DNA of 64,000 bases from Candidatus Gastranaerophilales bacterium. GTDB taxonomy: Bacteria > Cyanobacteriota > Vampirovibrionia > Gastranaerophilales > Gastranaerophilaceae. The position numbers and the translations under genes are program-made. The DNA is taken from positions 62,001-126,000 of the forward strand of contig CALVDX010000004.1 in NCBI GenBank assembly GCA_944326425.1, read 5' to 3'. The notes beneath the pieces were generated by a model. The model was not told the origin of the DNA, did no database searches, and saw nothing but the letters and a program-made list of their open reading frames with translations. Below are positions 25,450 to 33,420 of the stretch, in pieces (the first letter of the stretch is position 1; the number at the start of each line of letters is the position of its first letter).

Positions 25450-25883
25450 TGAAGGAGTCAATTTTGCCGCAGAAAAAATTATCCTCAAGTCTTGAAGATT
25501 ACATTGAAGCGATTTACAACCTTTCAAACAGTGAAGGAAAAGTTCGTTCGATAGATATTGCAAGAAAACTCGGCGTGAGCCGCGCCTCTGTTTCCGAAGC
25601 TGTACAAAAGCTCGCTAAAGACGGGTTGGTCGATTATACAAAATACGATGATGTTGCAATTACAAGCAAAGGTAAGAAAGCAGCAGAAGAAGTTATTTCC
25701 AGGCACAAGATTTTTACTGAATTTTTTGCGAAAGTCCTTGGGGTGGAGCAAAAAGAAGCAGAAGAAAATGCCTGCCGGATTGAGCACGTTATTTCTCCAG
25801 CAGTCTATATAAACTTAAAAGCATACATTGATTTTTTAAACCAAAATCCTGAGTTAATTCAGAAATTCAAGAGTAAAGATTAA
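25449..25883 (+). CDS. DtxR/MntR-family metal-dependent repressor
   Basis: 144 aa. Winged helix with RSIDIARKLGVSRASVSEAVQKLAKDG (about 33-59), then the dimer/metal domain; no SH3 domain, so short like MntR. Predicted metal ligands: DYIE at about 17-20, His in SRHKIF near 80, and ACRIEH near 101. The Asp/Glu pair matches MntR, but Cys replaces the MntR Glu99, as in the iron regulator DtxR. The ATG at 25449 overlaps the mntP stop; a TTG at 25464 with AAGGAG 6 bp upstream is an equally good start. It probably represses or tunes mntP in response to Mn2+ or Fe2+. Confidence 0.88.
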   Translation: MKESILPQKKLSSSLEDYIEAIYNLSNSEGKVRSIDIARKLGVSRASVSEAVQKLAKDGLVDYTKYDDVAITSKGKKAAEEVISRHKIFTEFFAKVLGVEQKEAEENACRIEHVISPAVYINLKAYIDFLNQNPELIQKFKSKD

Positions 25884-25931
25884 CTTTTGTATCAAATAAA
25901 TAAAAATACATCTATTCCCTAAAACAAAACA

Positions 25932-25960
25932 TTGACATCCCTCTGTGTGTGATGTTTAAT
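25932..25960 (+). promoter_or_regulatory. Strong promoter ahead of the tandem-repeat array
   Basis: Perfect TTGACA (25932-25937), 17-bp spacer, TTTAAT (25955-25960). It would transcribe the whole 62-bp repeat array toward rpsL, giving either a leader of about 500 nt or a separate RNA. Confidence 0.6.
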
Positions 25961-26040
25961 CATATTAGCACCTTAGTCGAAATTTTCTTGCCGGATTTGA
26001 CGGCTCAAGGGGGGCAGATAAGCGGCTCCAAAAGGGCAAA

Positions 26041-26335
26041 GGCTCTAAAGCTGGTTCCGATTGCGGGGCTCGGTGGAGTCAGGAAGCTCCAAAGGGGCGG
26101 AAGGCTCTGAAGCTGGTTCCGGTTGCGGGACTCGGTGGAGTCAGGAAGCTCCAAAGGGGCGGAAGGCTCTAAAGCTGGTTCCGGTTGCGGGACTCGGCGG
26201 AGACAGGAAGCTCCAAAGGGGCGGAAGGCTCTAAAGCTGGTTCCGATTGCGGGGCTCGGTGGAGTCAGGAAGCTCCAAAGGGGCGGAAGGCTCTAAAGCT
26301 GGTTCCGGTTGCGGGACTCGGCGGAGACAGGCTCC
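26041..26335. repeat. GC-rich 62-bp tandem repeat array
   Basis: Units begin GGCTCTRAAGCTGGTTCC at 26041, 26103, 26165, 26227 and 26289, an exact 62-bp period: four full copies and one cut short at about 26335. A degenerate half unit (GGCTCCAAAAGGGCAAA) precedes at about 26024. Units come in two main types that alternate at the end: copies 1 and 4 share GATTGCGGGGCTCGGTGGAGTC, copies 3 and 5 share GGTTGCGGGACTCGGCGGAGAC, so a two-unit (124 bp) block was probably duplicated. It is far richer in GC than its surroundings. 62 is not a multiple of three and stops occur in the frames read, so it is not a protein repeat. Short pairs such as GGAG...CTCC and AGCT..TTCC...GGAAGCT allow a hairpin in each unit. 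Confidence 0.95.
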
Positions 26336-26472
26336 AGACAGTTTGAAGCTGTTTAAGTATGAAATCCTTTTAATAAACTTTTCGGCACAGTATAATAACT
26401 ATCCCGATATTTTACAAAGGAAAGCATAACTATCTGCCAAAATGTACATTATAAAGGTAAAAAGGAGAAATT

Positions 26473-26850
26473 ATGCCTACAATTAACCAACTTGTGCGCT
26501 CTGAACGTAAGAAGCTCACAGACAAAACCAAATCGCCGGCTCTTATGGAATGTCCACAAAGACGCGGCGTTTGTACAAGGGTATACACTACTACCCCTAA
26601 AAAACCTAACTCAGCTTTGAGAAAGGTTGCCAGAGTCAGATTAACCAACGGATTTGAAGTTACATCATACATCCCCGGTATCGGACACAATCTTCAGGAA
26701 CACAGTGTTGTACTGATTAGAGGCGGCAGGGTCAAAGACCTTCCGGGTGTAAGATATCACATTGTTAGAGGTACACTTGATACAGCCGGTGTTGCTAACA
26801 GAGCACAAAGCCGTTCTAAATACGGTGCTAAAAAGGGAGGTAAGAAATAA
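26473..26850 (+). CDS. rpsL: 30S ribosomal protein S12
   Basis: 125 aa, normal length. [13 protein letters not shown] start, [25 protein letters not shown] (about 27-51) and [13 protein letters not shown] (about 85-97) are invariant S12 segments. The two lysines whose mutation gives streptomycin resistance (in TPKKPNS and GRVKDLPG) are wild type. It helps decode the A site of the ribosome. AAGGAG precedes the ATG; the stop overlaps the rpsG ATG. Confidence 0.98.
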   Translation: MPTINQLVRSERKKLTDKTKSPALMECPQRRGVCTRVYTTTPKKPNSALRKVARVRLTNGFEVTSYIPGIGHNLQEHSVVLIRGGRVKDLPGVRYHIVRGTLDTAGVANRAQSRSKYGAKKGGKK

Positions 26851-27320
26851 TGTCAAGACGTTCTAAACCTGAAAGAAGAATCCCCGCAGCGGATCCAATC
26901 TACAATAATATCGATGTTTCTAAATTTATTAACAGAATCATGAGACGCGGTAAAAAGTCATTAGCAGAAAAAATCTTCTATGCTACACTTCAAAAAATTG
27001 AAGAAAGAACTAACGAAAAAGCCTTGGAAGTATTCCAAAAAGCAGTTACTAACGCTACACCGTTATTGGAAGTAAAGGCAAGACGTATCGGCGGTTCTAC
27101 TTATCAAGTACCTATTGAAGTTAAAGCTGACAGAGGTTTTGCTCTTGCTTCTTCATGGTTAATTACTGCTGCAAAAGCAAGAAGCGGTAAATCATTTATT
27201 GATAAGCTTACTCTTGAACTTATCGATGCTTCTAACGGTATCGGTGCAGCCTGCAAAAAACGTGAAGATACCCATAAAATGGCTGAAGCAAACAAAGCAT
27301 TTGCTCATTACAGATACTAA
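26850..27320 (+). CDS. rpsG: 30S ribosomal protein S7
   Basis: 156 aa. [10 protein letters not shown] start, FINRIMRRGKKSLAEKI near 26 and GGSTYQVPIEV near 80 are typical; RREDTHKMAEANKAFAHYR-like C-terminus. It nucleates assembly of the 30S head. It overlaps rpsL by one base. In most bacteria fusA and tufA follow; here a terminator follows instead, so this str cluster is split. Confidence 0.98.
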   Translation: MSRRSKPERRIPAADPIYNNIDVSKFINRIMRRGKKSLAEKIFYATLQKIEERTNEKALEVFQKAVTNATPLLEVKARRIGGSTYQVPIEVKADRGFALASSWLITAAKARSGKSFIDKLTLELIDASNGIGAACKKREDTHKMAEANKAFAHYRY

Positions 27321-27345
27321 TTTCAGGTATATAATAAGGAGTATA

Positions 27346-27378
27346 AAGGGACTGGTTTTTATAACCGGTTCCTTTTTG
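27346..27378 (+). terminator. Rho-independent terminator of rpsL-rpsG
   Basis: AAGGGACTGGTT, short AT loop, AACCGGTTCCTT (with wobble pairs), then T5. Confidence 0.85.
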
Positions 27379-27591
27379 TTTTTAGTTAATGCCGGTAATA
27401 ACAGAGAGTTCATTTTTCTATTTTTTCTCCTGTTATTACTTTTTTTCAAGAGATTATGAATTTTTTGTAACAAAACTATTGTAAAAATTTCATGGGGTAA
27501 GTTTAATTGGGTAAAACACTCGCTATTATTGTATTTGCTCGAATATCTAAAAAATATTTGTAAATATTTAGGCATGTATACACATTTCTGC

Positions 27592-27713
27592 TATACATTC
27601 AAATGGTTTTGGAGTATACTTTATTTATAAATTTTTGGAAATGAATATATAAGTATTCCAATTAAGAGGAGATTTTGAGCGGTAGTGGGTTATTCTATTA
27701 CCGTTTTCTTTTT
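27592..27713 (+). ncRNA. Candidate small RNA in the rpsG-gyrA gap
   Basis: Between rpsG and gyrA (27321-27794, 474 bp) there is no credible gene. TATACA (27592-27597), 17-bp spacer and TATACT (27615-27620) could be a promoter; about 60 bp later CGGTAGT (27680-27686) pairs with ATTACCG (27697-27703) and is followed by a T-rich run, as in a terminator. AAGAGGAG before the hairpin resembles a ribosome-binding site, but only a 26-codon TTG frame follows and runs through the hairpin. The transcript would be about 85 nt. Weak evidence; it could be an orphan terminator. Confidence 0.3.
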
Positions 27714-27794
27714 GTGAGAAAGAGAGAAAGGAAGAAAATTAAAAGCGCACATTGATAAATATCAACATGCGCCCTGTAAATACTTTTTATTGCT

Positions 27795-30362
27795 CTATTC
27801 TTGTTCGTTATCAAGTAAAGATCCCTGTACAGAGGTTTCTTCTTCTCCTGTTACAGCACTTTCTTCCGGTATTGCAGGTGCAGAAGCAGAAGTATCTTCC
27901 TCGCTGTCAGTGTTTACTATTTTGTTGCAAGATACTACAGTATCATTATCCGAGAGGTTTTGAGCCTTAACACCGGTTGCCGGTCTGCCCTGGCATGAAA
28001 TGTCCTGTGCCTTAATCCTTGATACAACCCCATTTGCGGTTACTATCATGATTTCATCTTTTTCGTCAACAATAGTTAAGGCCACGAGTCTTGATGCGCT
28101 TGATTTAAACTTTGTTGCAATTAGGCCGATGCCGCCTCTGTTTTGTGTTCTAAACTCGGATATTTTTGTTCTCTTGCCAAATCCGTCAGAAGTTACAACC
28201 AACAAATCGCCATCCTTATCTCTCGGAACAATATCACATCCGATAATAGTATCGCCGACCCTGAGTTTCATTGAATTAACTCCTCTTGCACTTCTGCCGA
28301 GCGGTCTTAAGTCCTCAATCGGGAATCTAATGGCCATACCGCAAGATGTTCCGATTATAATCTCGTCATTGGCTTTAGATAGTTTAACCCAGTTGAGTTT
28401 ATCATCCTCCTCCAGTCCGATTGCAATAATACCGCTTCTTCTGATATTTGCAAAATTATCTAATTCAATTCTCTTAATATAACCTTTTTGTGTAAGCATA
28501 ATAAGGTTCATATCATGTGAGAAGTTACTTACAGGTACAACCGCAGTGATTTTTTCGTCCTGCGAAATTGGCAGAACATTAACAATCGGTAAACCTTTAG
28601 CCTGTCTGCCGCCTTCAGGGAAGTCATAAACGTTCAGGCTGTAGCATATACCTTTCGTACTGAAGAATAATACTTTATCGTGCATCATTGCTGTGAAGAA
28701 ATGCTGTATATCATCATCTTCTTTCGTTTTGATACCGCTCTTTCCTCTTGTTGCCCGATTTTGACGTTCAAATGTATCAAGAGAAATTCTCTTTAAGTAT
28801 CCTTGGTGTGTAATAAAGACAGCCATCGGAATATTAGGAGTAAGATCCTCTATTGTTACTTCGTCAAGTTCCGGCACGATTTGGGTTTTTCTGTCATCTC
28901 CGTATTTTTCTTTATCTTCAAGAAGTTCTGCTTTAATAATATTCAGAACTTTTTGTCTGCTTGCCAGAATATCTTCATATTCTGCAATCTTTTTGATTAA
29001 TTCATCATATTCATTTTTAATCTTGTCTTGTTCCAATCCGGTTAAACGTCTTAATTGCATTTCGAGGATTGCGTTTGCCTGATCCGCATCAAGCCCGAAT
29101 CTGCTCATCAAACCGTTGCGTGCATCATCGGTGGTTTTGGATTTTTTGATAAGTTCAATGACTTCATCCAATGAGCCTAAAGCAATTAATAAGCCGGCTA
29201 AGATATGCGCTCTGATTTTTGCTTTCTTTAAGAAATAAATTGTACGTCGTGTAACAATTTCTACACGGTGTTCAACAAACTCGTTAAGAACGTCATATAA
29301 GTTCATTAAACGCGGTTGTTTTCCGCACAGAGCCAGCATGTTAACCCCGAAGGTTGTTGATAATTGTGTAAATTTGAACAAATTATTTTTTACTACATCA
29401 GGCTTTGCATCACGTTTAAGTTCAATCACTATACGCATGCCTTCGCGGTCTGATTCATCGCGGAGGTCTGAAATTCCGTTTATTTTTCCTTCTTTTACAA
29501 GTTCTGCAATTTTTTCTATAAGCTGCGCTTTGTTAACCTGATAAGGAATTTCTGTAACAATAATTGCAGTTCTTGCCTGACGTCCGCCGCCGCCTGGAAT
29601 TTCTTCTATTGTTGCAACTGCTCTCATTTTAATAGAGCCGCGGCCTGTTTCGTAAGCCTGTTTAATGTCGCCCAGACCTACAATCGTTGCAGCAGTCGGG
29701 AAATCGGGTCCTTTTATGTATTCCATTAATTCAGAAACTGTGATGTTTGGGTTGTCAATTAAAGCAATTGTACCGTCAACAATTTCACACAGGTTATGCG
29801 GAGGAATATTTGTTGCCATGCCGACAGCGATACCGGAGACCCCGTTTAAAAGAAGCATAGGAAGCCTTACAGGAAGGACAGAAGGTTCTTCCAGCGAGCC
29901 GTCAAAGTTTGGGATAAAGTCAACAGTTTCACAGTCGATATCTGCAAGCATAGATGTTGTTATTTTATGCATCCTTGCCTCTGTATAACGCATTGCTGCG
30001 GCGCCGTCGCCATCAACAGAACCAAAGTTTCCGTGTCCGTCAACTGTTAAATATCTTGTTGAAAAATCCTGAGCCATACGGACAAGAGATTCATAAACCG
30101 CCGTATCCCCGTGTGGGTGGTATTTACCGAGAACTTCACCAACAATACGCGCACACTTTTTAAACGGTTTATCCGGCGTCATGCCAAGTTCGTTCATCGC
30201 AAACAATATCCGTCTGTGAACAGGTTTTAGCCCGTCTCTGACATCCGGTAGTGCACGTCCAACAATTACACTCATCGCATAATCTATATATGAACGTTTC
30301 ATCTCTTCTCTTATATTAACAGGAACGATTTTCCCGTCTGAAAACATATTTTGCTGGCTCAA
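27795..30362 (-). CDS. gyrA: DNA gyrase subunit A
   Basis: 855 aa from TTG at 30362, chosen because AAGGAGG lies 5 bp upstream; a longer frame to 30383 would place that site inside the gene. [24 protein letters not shown] near 25, the quinolone-determining region [12 protein letters not shown] (Thr and Glu at the two resistance-related positions, common natural states), and the catalytic Tyr in [10 protein letters not shown]. The C-terminal blades include the GyrA box in [13 protein letters not shown], needed to wrap DNA, so this is GyrA and not ParC. The last 50 residues are acidic. It introduces negative supercoils with GyrB, which is not in the window. Confidence 0.97.
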   Translation of the reverse strand: MSQQNMFSDGKIVPVNIREEMKRSYIDYAMSVIVGRALPDVRDGLKPVHRRILFAMNELGMTPDKPFKKCARIVGEVLGKYHPHGDTAVYESLVRMAQDFSTRYLTVDGHGNFGSVDGDGAAAMRYTEARMHKITTSMLADIDCETVDFIPNFDGSLEEPSVLPVRLPMLLLNGVSGIAVGMATNIPPHNLCEIVDGTIALIDNPNITVSELMEYIKGPDFPTAATIVGLGDIKQAYETGRGSIKMRAVATIEEIPGGGGRQARTAIIVTEIPYQVNKAQLIEKIAELVKEGKINGISDLRDESDREGMRIVIELKRDAKPDVVKNNLFKFTQLSTTFGVNMLALCGKQPRLMNLYDVLNEFVEHRVEIVTRRTIYFLKKAKIRAHILAGLLIALGSLDEVIELIKKSKTTDDARNGLMSRFGLDADQANAILEMQLRRLTGLEQDKIKNEYDELIKKIAEYEDILASRQKVLNIIKAELLEDKEKYGDDRKTQIVPELDEVTIEDLTPNIPMAVFITHQGYLKRISLDTFERQNRATRGKSGIKTKEDDDIQHFFTAMMHDKVLFFSTKGICYSLNVYDFPEGGRQAKGLPIVNVLPISQDEKITAVVPVSNFSHDMNLIMLTQKGYIKRIELDNFANIRRSGIIAIGLEEDDKLNWVKLSKANDEIIIGTSCGMAIRFPIEDLRPLGRSARGVNSMKLRVGDTIIGCDIVPRDKDGDLLVVTSDGFGKRTKISEFRTQNRGGIGLIATKFKSSASRLVALTIVDEKDEIMIVTANGVVSRIKAQDISCQGRPATGVKAQNLSDNDTVVSCNKIVNTDSEEDTSASAPAIPEESAVTGEEETSVQGSLLDNEQE

Positions 30363-30394
30363 AACTTCCTCCTTATATCCCAAATAATATAACT

Positions 30395-30422
30395 ATTTTA
30401 ACACAAAAAAACTAGCTGTAAA
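30395..30422 (-). promoter_or_regulatory. gyrA promoter
   Basis: On the minus strand TTTACA (plus 30417-30422), 16-bp spacer, TAAAAT (plus 30395-30400), followed by a leader of about 25 nt containing AAGGAGG. Confidence 0.6.
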
Positions 30423-30619
30423 GCAAATATAATGCCTATAATACATAAATAAAACTTAATATTTCCTTCCTGTTGTAATGAATATATTAAGAAAATTGCT
30501 CAGCTGTTCAGAAATATTGTATAGGTGTAAAAGTCCTTAATAATATCTTTAAGTATTCTTTTTGTGCCTCAAGTACCATTTCCGATATAAAATTAATAAA
30601 TCTTTATTACTGTCATTAC

Positions 30620-31588
30620 GTGGCAAAAAATATTATTCAGGACTTTTATATAAGTATGTTAGTTTCATCATGCAAAAACAATCATACTTTTCAGAGGAAA
30701 AATGTTCAAATTAAAAATTGTCAATCACTATTGGGCAGCTCTTTACAAATGCAGTCTGAAAATTTTACCAAAATATCGCCGGTTAAAAAATTTTTAATCA
30801 GTAAATTTTCCCCGAAACGTTTAAAAGAACTTGCAAGGGTAAATTGTGATGTTGCTGAAAAAGTTAAAAATTATCTTGATAATTTATACGGCAGGGATAA
30901 TTATACATTAATAGCAGTCGGGCGCTCTCTTGCTACTGTAGCTGAAACCGTAAAGCTTCTGGGCGGGGATGTAAAAATAATTCCGCTCTCTCAAATGCGG
31001 CATTCACTGCCTAAAGAAATAAAAGACACGGATGTTTATAAAAAGTATTTAGAGCATATAGGTTTGAGCCGCAAAAATTTAACTGATAATGCAAAAAGAC
31101 AATATATATTGATGGATTTTGCTGTTAGCGGTGCTTCTTTGGAGCATACCGAACAGCTGCTTAAAAGTGAAAGTTTTTTAGGCGAGCTTCAAAATTTGAC
31201 AAGGTTAGAACTAAGTACAGTTCCCGGGGTAGAGAAAATAAAAAATTTATTTCATTTCCAACGTTTTAAGCCGTTTTCTCCTGTAGGAAAACTTACTGTT
31301 GACGAATTTAAAAACGCTTTTATTCAGTCCAGGCCGGAAACCTGCCAGGAGCTTAAAGGGAATATTTCAGGTTTTTTAAGAAAACTGTTTTGTTTTAATG
31401 TAGCCGAAACACTATCTAAAGGAAGTTATAAAGACTTCTATCCTCAAAAAGAGTTACATGCTGTTGAACGTTTAACAACACAAACAGCATTAAAAAACAG
31501 TGTTAAAAGGGCAATGAAACATTTAGAAACGGTAATTAATTTAATTCTCAAAATTAACGATATAAAACCCGGCGGCAACGGGATTTGA
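30620..31588 (+). CDS. Unrecognised protein with a degenerate phosphoribosyltransferase-like motif
   Basis: 322 aa. After a polar N-terminus (about 1-60), YTLIAVGRSLATVAETVKLLGGDVKIIPLS (about 92-121) reads like a first Rossmann-like strand and turn, and YILMDFAVSGASLEHTEQLL (about 154-173) resembles the PRPP loop of phosphoribosyltransferases (consensus hhhDDxxxTGxT) with the second Asp and the Thr lost. An inactive or divergent PRTase fold is inferred. Start is GTG at 30620 (no clear ribosome-binding site); an ATG at 30656 is possible. A TTGTGC/18 bp/TATAAA promoter lies at 30562-30591. Its stop codon lies inside the tRNA-Glu gene on the other strand. Confidence 0.6.
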   Translation: MAKNIIQDFYISMLVSSCKNNHTFQRKNVQIKNCQSLLGSSLQMQSENFTKISPVKKFLISKFSPKRLKELARVNCDVAEKVKNYLDNLYGRDNYTLIAVGRSLATVAETVKLLGGDVKIIPLSQMRHSLPKEIKDTDVYKKYLEHIGLSRKNLTDNAKRQYILMDFAVSGASLEHTEQLLKSESFLGELQNLTRLELSTVPGVEKIKNLFHFQRFKPFSPVGKLTVDEFKNAFIQSRPETCQELKGNISGFLRKLFCFNVAETLSKGSYKDFYPQKELHAVERLTTQTALKNSVKRAMKHLETVINLILKINDIKPGGNGI

Positions 31589-31641
31589 ACCCGTGTCAAC
31601 AGAATGAGAATCTGCTATCCTGACCCCTAGACGATACCGCT
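31570..31641 (-). tRNA. tRNA-Glu (anticodon CUC)
   Basis: Read on the minus strand: acceptor AGCGGTA with TGCCGCC, anticodon arm GCAGA-TTCTCAT-TCTGT giving CUC, T arm ACGGG-TTCAAAT-CCCGT, discriminator G. The first pair is A1-C72, a mismatch; the remaining acceptor pairs are good (one G-U). The 3' end overlaps the last codons of the convergent gene at 30620-31588. Confidence 0.9.
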
Positions 31642-31783
31642 GCAGGCTAAGTTTATTGTAGAACAATAATATTTTTTTTCAAGTACTAAAATGTGAAACT
31701 CTATATAGCAACCGGCAAACGCTGCCGCAACACAAAATCTGCCTGCAGTCACCGGCACACAATCACACATATTATAAAAACTA

Positions 31784-31960
31784 TTATTGATTTGCTTCAG
31801 CAGTATATCTGGACATTGCTTCTGCCGAAATTTCAGCAACATCTTCAATTAAGTTGCCTGCAATTTGCATTGTTTGCTGCTGTGCTTTAATTCCTTGCAC
31901 CGCATAAGCTAATTCTACTGCATTTGCAGTCATATCACTGCTAATTTGACTAAGATCCAT
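31784..31960 (-). CDS. YjfB-like putative motility protein, 58 aa
   Basis: Short minus-strand gene: MDLSQISSDMTANAVELAYA, then VQGIKAQQQTMQIAGNLIED and a tail ending AEANQ. The plan (MD-x-S at the start, an all-helical run with VxxIKAQQQ) matches the YjfB motility family described from Bacillus, whose members are about 60 aa. AGGAAG lies 4-7 bp before the ATG and a TTGAAA/16/TATAAT promoter precedes it. Flagellin genes elsewhere in the window make a motility link sensible. Confidence 0.72.
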   Translation of the reverse strand: MDLSQISSDMTANAVELAYAVQGIKAQQQTMQIAGNLIEDVAEISAEAMSRYTAEANQ

Positions 31961-31993
31961 GTTTACTTCCTATTGTTAAATGGGGACATTATC

Positions 31994-32021
31994 ATTATAA
32001 CACTTTTTATATCCTTTTCAA
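31994..32021 (-). promoter_or_regulatory. Promoter of the YjfB-like gene
   Basis: On the minus strand TTGAAA (plus 32016-32021), 16-bp spacer, perfect TATAAT (plus 31994-31999), leader about 28 nt. Confidence 0.65.
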
Positions 32022-32168
32022 TATAAATAAGATAGCGAAAATATCATTTTACAATCATTTATTTTTTAAAAGTCCTGCAAATACTACATTTAAGATTAAA
32101 AGTAGCTTTATAAAATCTGTTTTAAAATTTGTTTACAAAAGGGGGGGATGATGTATGAAATACACATA

Positions 32169-32197
32169 TTGACAAGAGTGAATAAACTCTATAGTAT
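32169..32197 (+). promoter_or_regulatory. Promoter of the RND efflux operon with an inverted repeat in the spacer
   Basis: Perfect TTGACA (32169-32174), 17-bp spacer, TAGTAT (32192-32197). The spacer holds AGAGT-GAATAA-ACTCT (32175-32190), a 16-bp inverted repeat placed where a repressor would block RNA polymerase. No regulator gene is adjacent. Confidence 0.65.
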
Positions 32198-32235
32198 TAA
32201 GACATGTTAAGTAATCAATTCAGACCGGGAGAGTT

Positions 32236-33420
32236 ATGGGTATAAATCTAAATAGAAAACAAGCGGCAATTATTGTGCTGTTAGTTATAATAGTGCCGAT
32301 TGTGTATAACAAGGTATCAGGGGCAATACTCGGGATAATCCAAAAGCAGGCTTTACTGGCCCCCAAAGAGGTAATTGTAGATAATCCGCATATAGAGGAA
32401 GTAAATGTTTCGGCAGAAGCTACAGGACGGGTCGAGGCAAAATATTCAGTCGATTTAGTTGCCAGGGTTCCGGGGTTCCTTTTTAAAAAGTATTTCAAAG
32501 AAGGTGATTTTGTAGAAAAAGGTCAGTTGTTATTTAAGATTGATCCAAGAGAATATGAACTTGAAGTAAATAATGCACGTGCCTCGGTGAAACAGTATGA
32601 AGCATTACTTACAAATGCACAGCAGGAATTAGACCGCGCTAACGCATTAGTTAAGGAGGATTTAATAAGCCGTTCCGACGTTGATCAGACTCTTGCGGTT
32701 AGAAACCAGAACAGGGCGCTTCTTGAGGCCGCAAGGCAGCAATATGAACTTGCGAAAGTAAACTTAGGCTACACAAATATAAAATCACCTATTGACGGGA
32801 GAATAGGCAAGGTTAATATTACGGAAGGAAACTATGTCACTGCAACTTCCGGATCGCTTGTTAATGTGGCAAGTCTTGATCCTGTATATGTTTCATTCAG
32901 TCTTAAGAGCAATGATTTTGTAAAGCTTTTAAAAGCAAGCAATCAGTTTAAAGATGTTCAGGTAAAAGTTCAGTTTAGCGGAGGTCAATGGTATGACAAA
33001 ACAGGCACGGTTGATTTTGTTGATAACAAAATTGATAAGGATTCCGGTTCGGTAAGTATGCGTGCTGTATTTGATAATTCAAAATACTGGCTTGTTCCGG
33101 GCGACTATATGAAGGTTGAACTTATTGCGCCGGAAAAAATTCAATATATAACTGTTCCGCAGGCATGTACCAAAGGTGATGCAATGAGCGGATACTATGT
33201 CTGGGCAGTTGAAGATGGCAAGGCCGTAAAGAAAAATATTGAAGTTTCAGACGATATAAACACAAACTGGATTGTAGAGGACGGCGTAACGCTTAAGGAT
33301 ACAATTGTAGTTTCCGGTATACAAAATATATCAGCGGAAGGGCAAAAGTTAAAAACCATTGAACAAACAACTGATACATCCAACACTGATACTGAAGCAC
33401 AACCGACAGGTAGCAACTAA
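32236..33420 (+). CDS. RND efflux periplasmic adaptor (membrane fusion protein, AcrA/MexA family)
   Basis: 394 aa. N-terminal hydrophobic anchor (about 9-30) without a lipobox. The lipoyl/barrel-sandwich domain begins [19 protein letters not shown] near 58; a coiled-coil hairpin (about 105-165) contains [39 protein letters not shown] near 176 closes the lipoyl domain. It links the inner-membrane pump to the outer-membrane channel. GGGAGAG precedes the ATG. The stop overlaps the pump gene start (TAATG); adaptor, pump and channel form one operon. Confidence 0.95.
   Translation: MGINLNRKQAAIIVLLVIIVPIVYNKVSGAILGIIQKQALLAPKEVIVDNPHIEEVNVSAEATGRVEAKYSVDLVARVPGFLFKKYFKEGDFVEKGQLLFKIDPREYELEVNNARASVKQYEALLTNAQQELDRANALVKEDLISRSDVDQTLAVRNQNRALLEAARQQYELAKVNLGYTNIKSPIDGRIGKVNITEGNYVTATSGSLVNVASLDPVYVSFSLKSNDFVKLLKASNQFKDVQVKVQFSGGQWYDKTGTVDFVDNKIDKDSGSVSMRAVFDNSKYWLVPGDYMKVELIAPEKIQYITVPQACTKGDAMSGYYVWAVEDGKAVKKNIEVSDDINTNWIVEDGVTLKDTIVVSGIQNISAEGQKLKTIEQTTDTSNTDTEAQPTGSN

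Larger units (their letters stand above)
25884..26472 (+). other. Long intergenic region between the DtxR-family gene and rpsL
   Basis: 589 bp. It holds the TTGACA promoter at 25932, the 62-bp repeat array to 26335, then an AT-rich 140 bp with a perfect TATAAT at 26391-26396 (no good -35) that could be the proximal promoter of rpsL-rpsG. AAGGAG lies just before rpsL. No tRNA seen. Confidence 0.6.

Noticed and set aside
26041-26335. CRISPR array (regular period near 62 bp)
   Set aside because: The whole 62-bp unit is conserved; there are no unique spacers between shorter repeats and no cas genes nearby.
26247-26429. Protein encoded by the repeat array
   Set aside because: The 62-bp period shifts the reading frame at each copy, the frames I followed stop early, and no ribosome-binding site precedes the ATG.
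30363-30383. Longer N-terminus of GyrA
   Set aside because: The AAGGAGG ribosome-binding site would fall inside the coding sequence.
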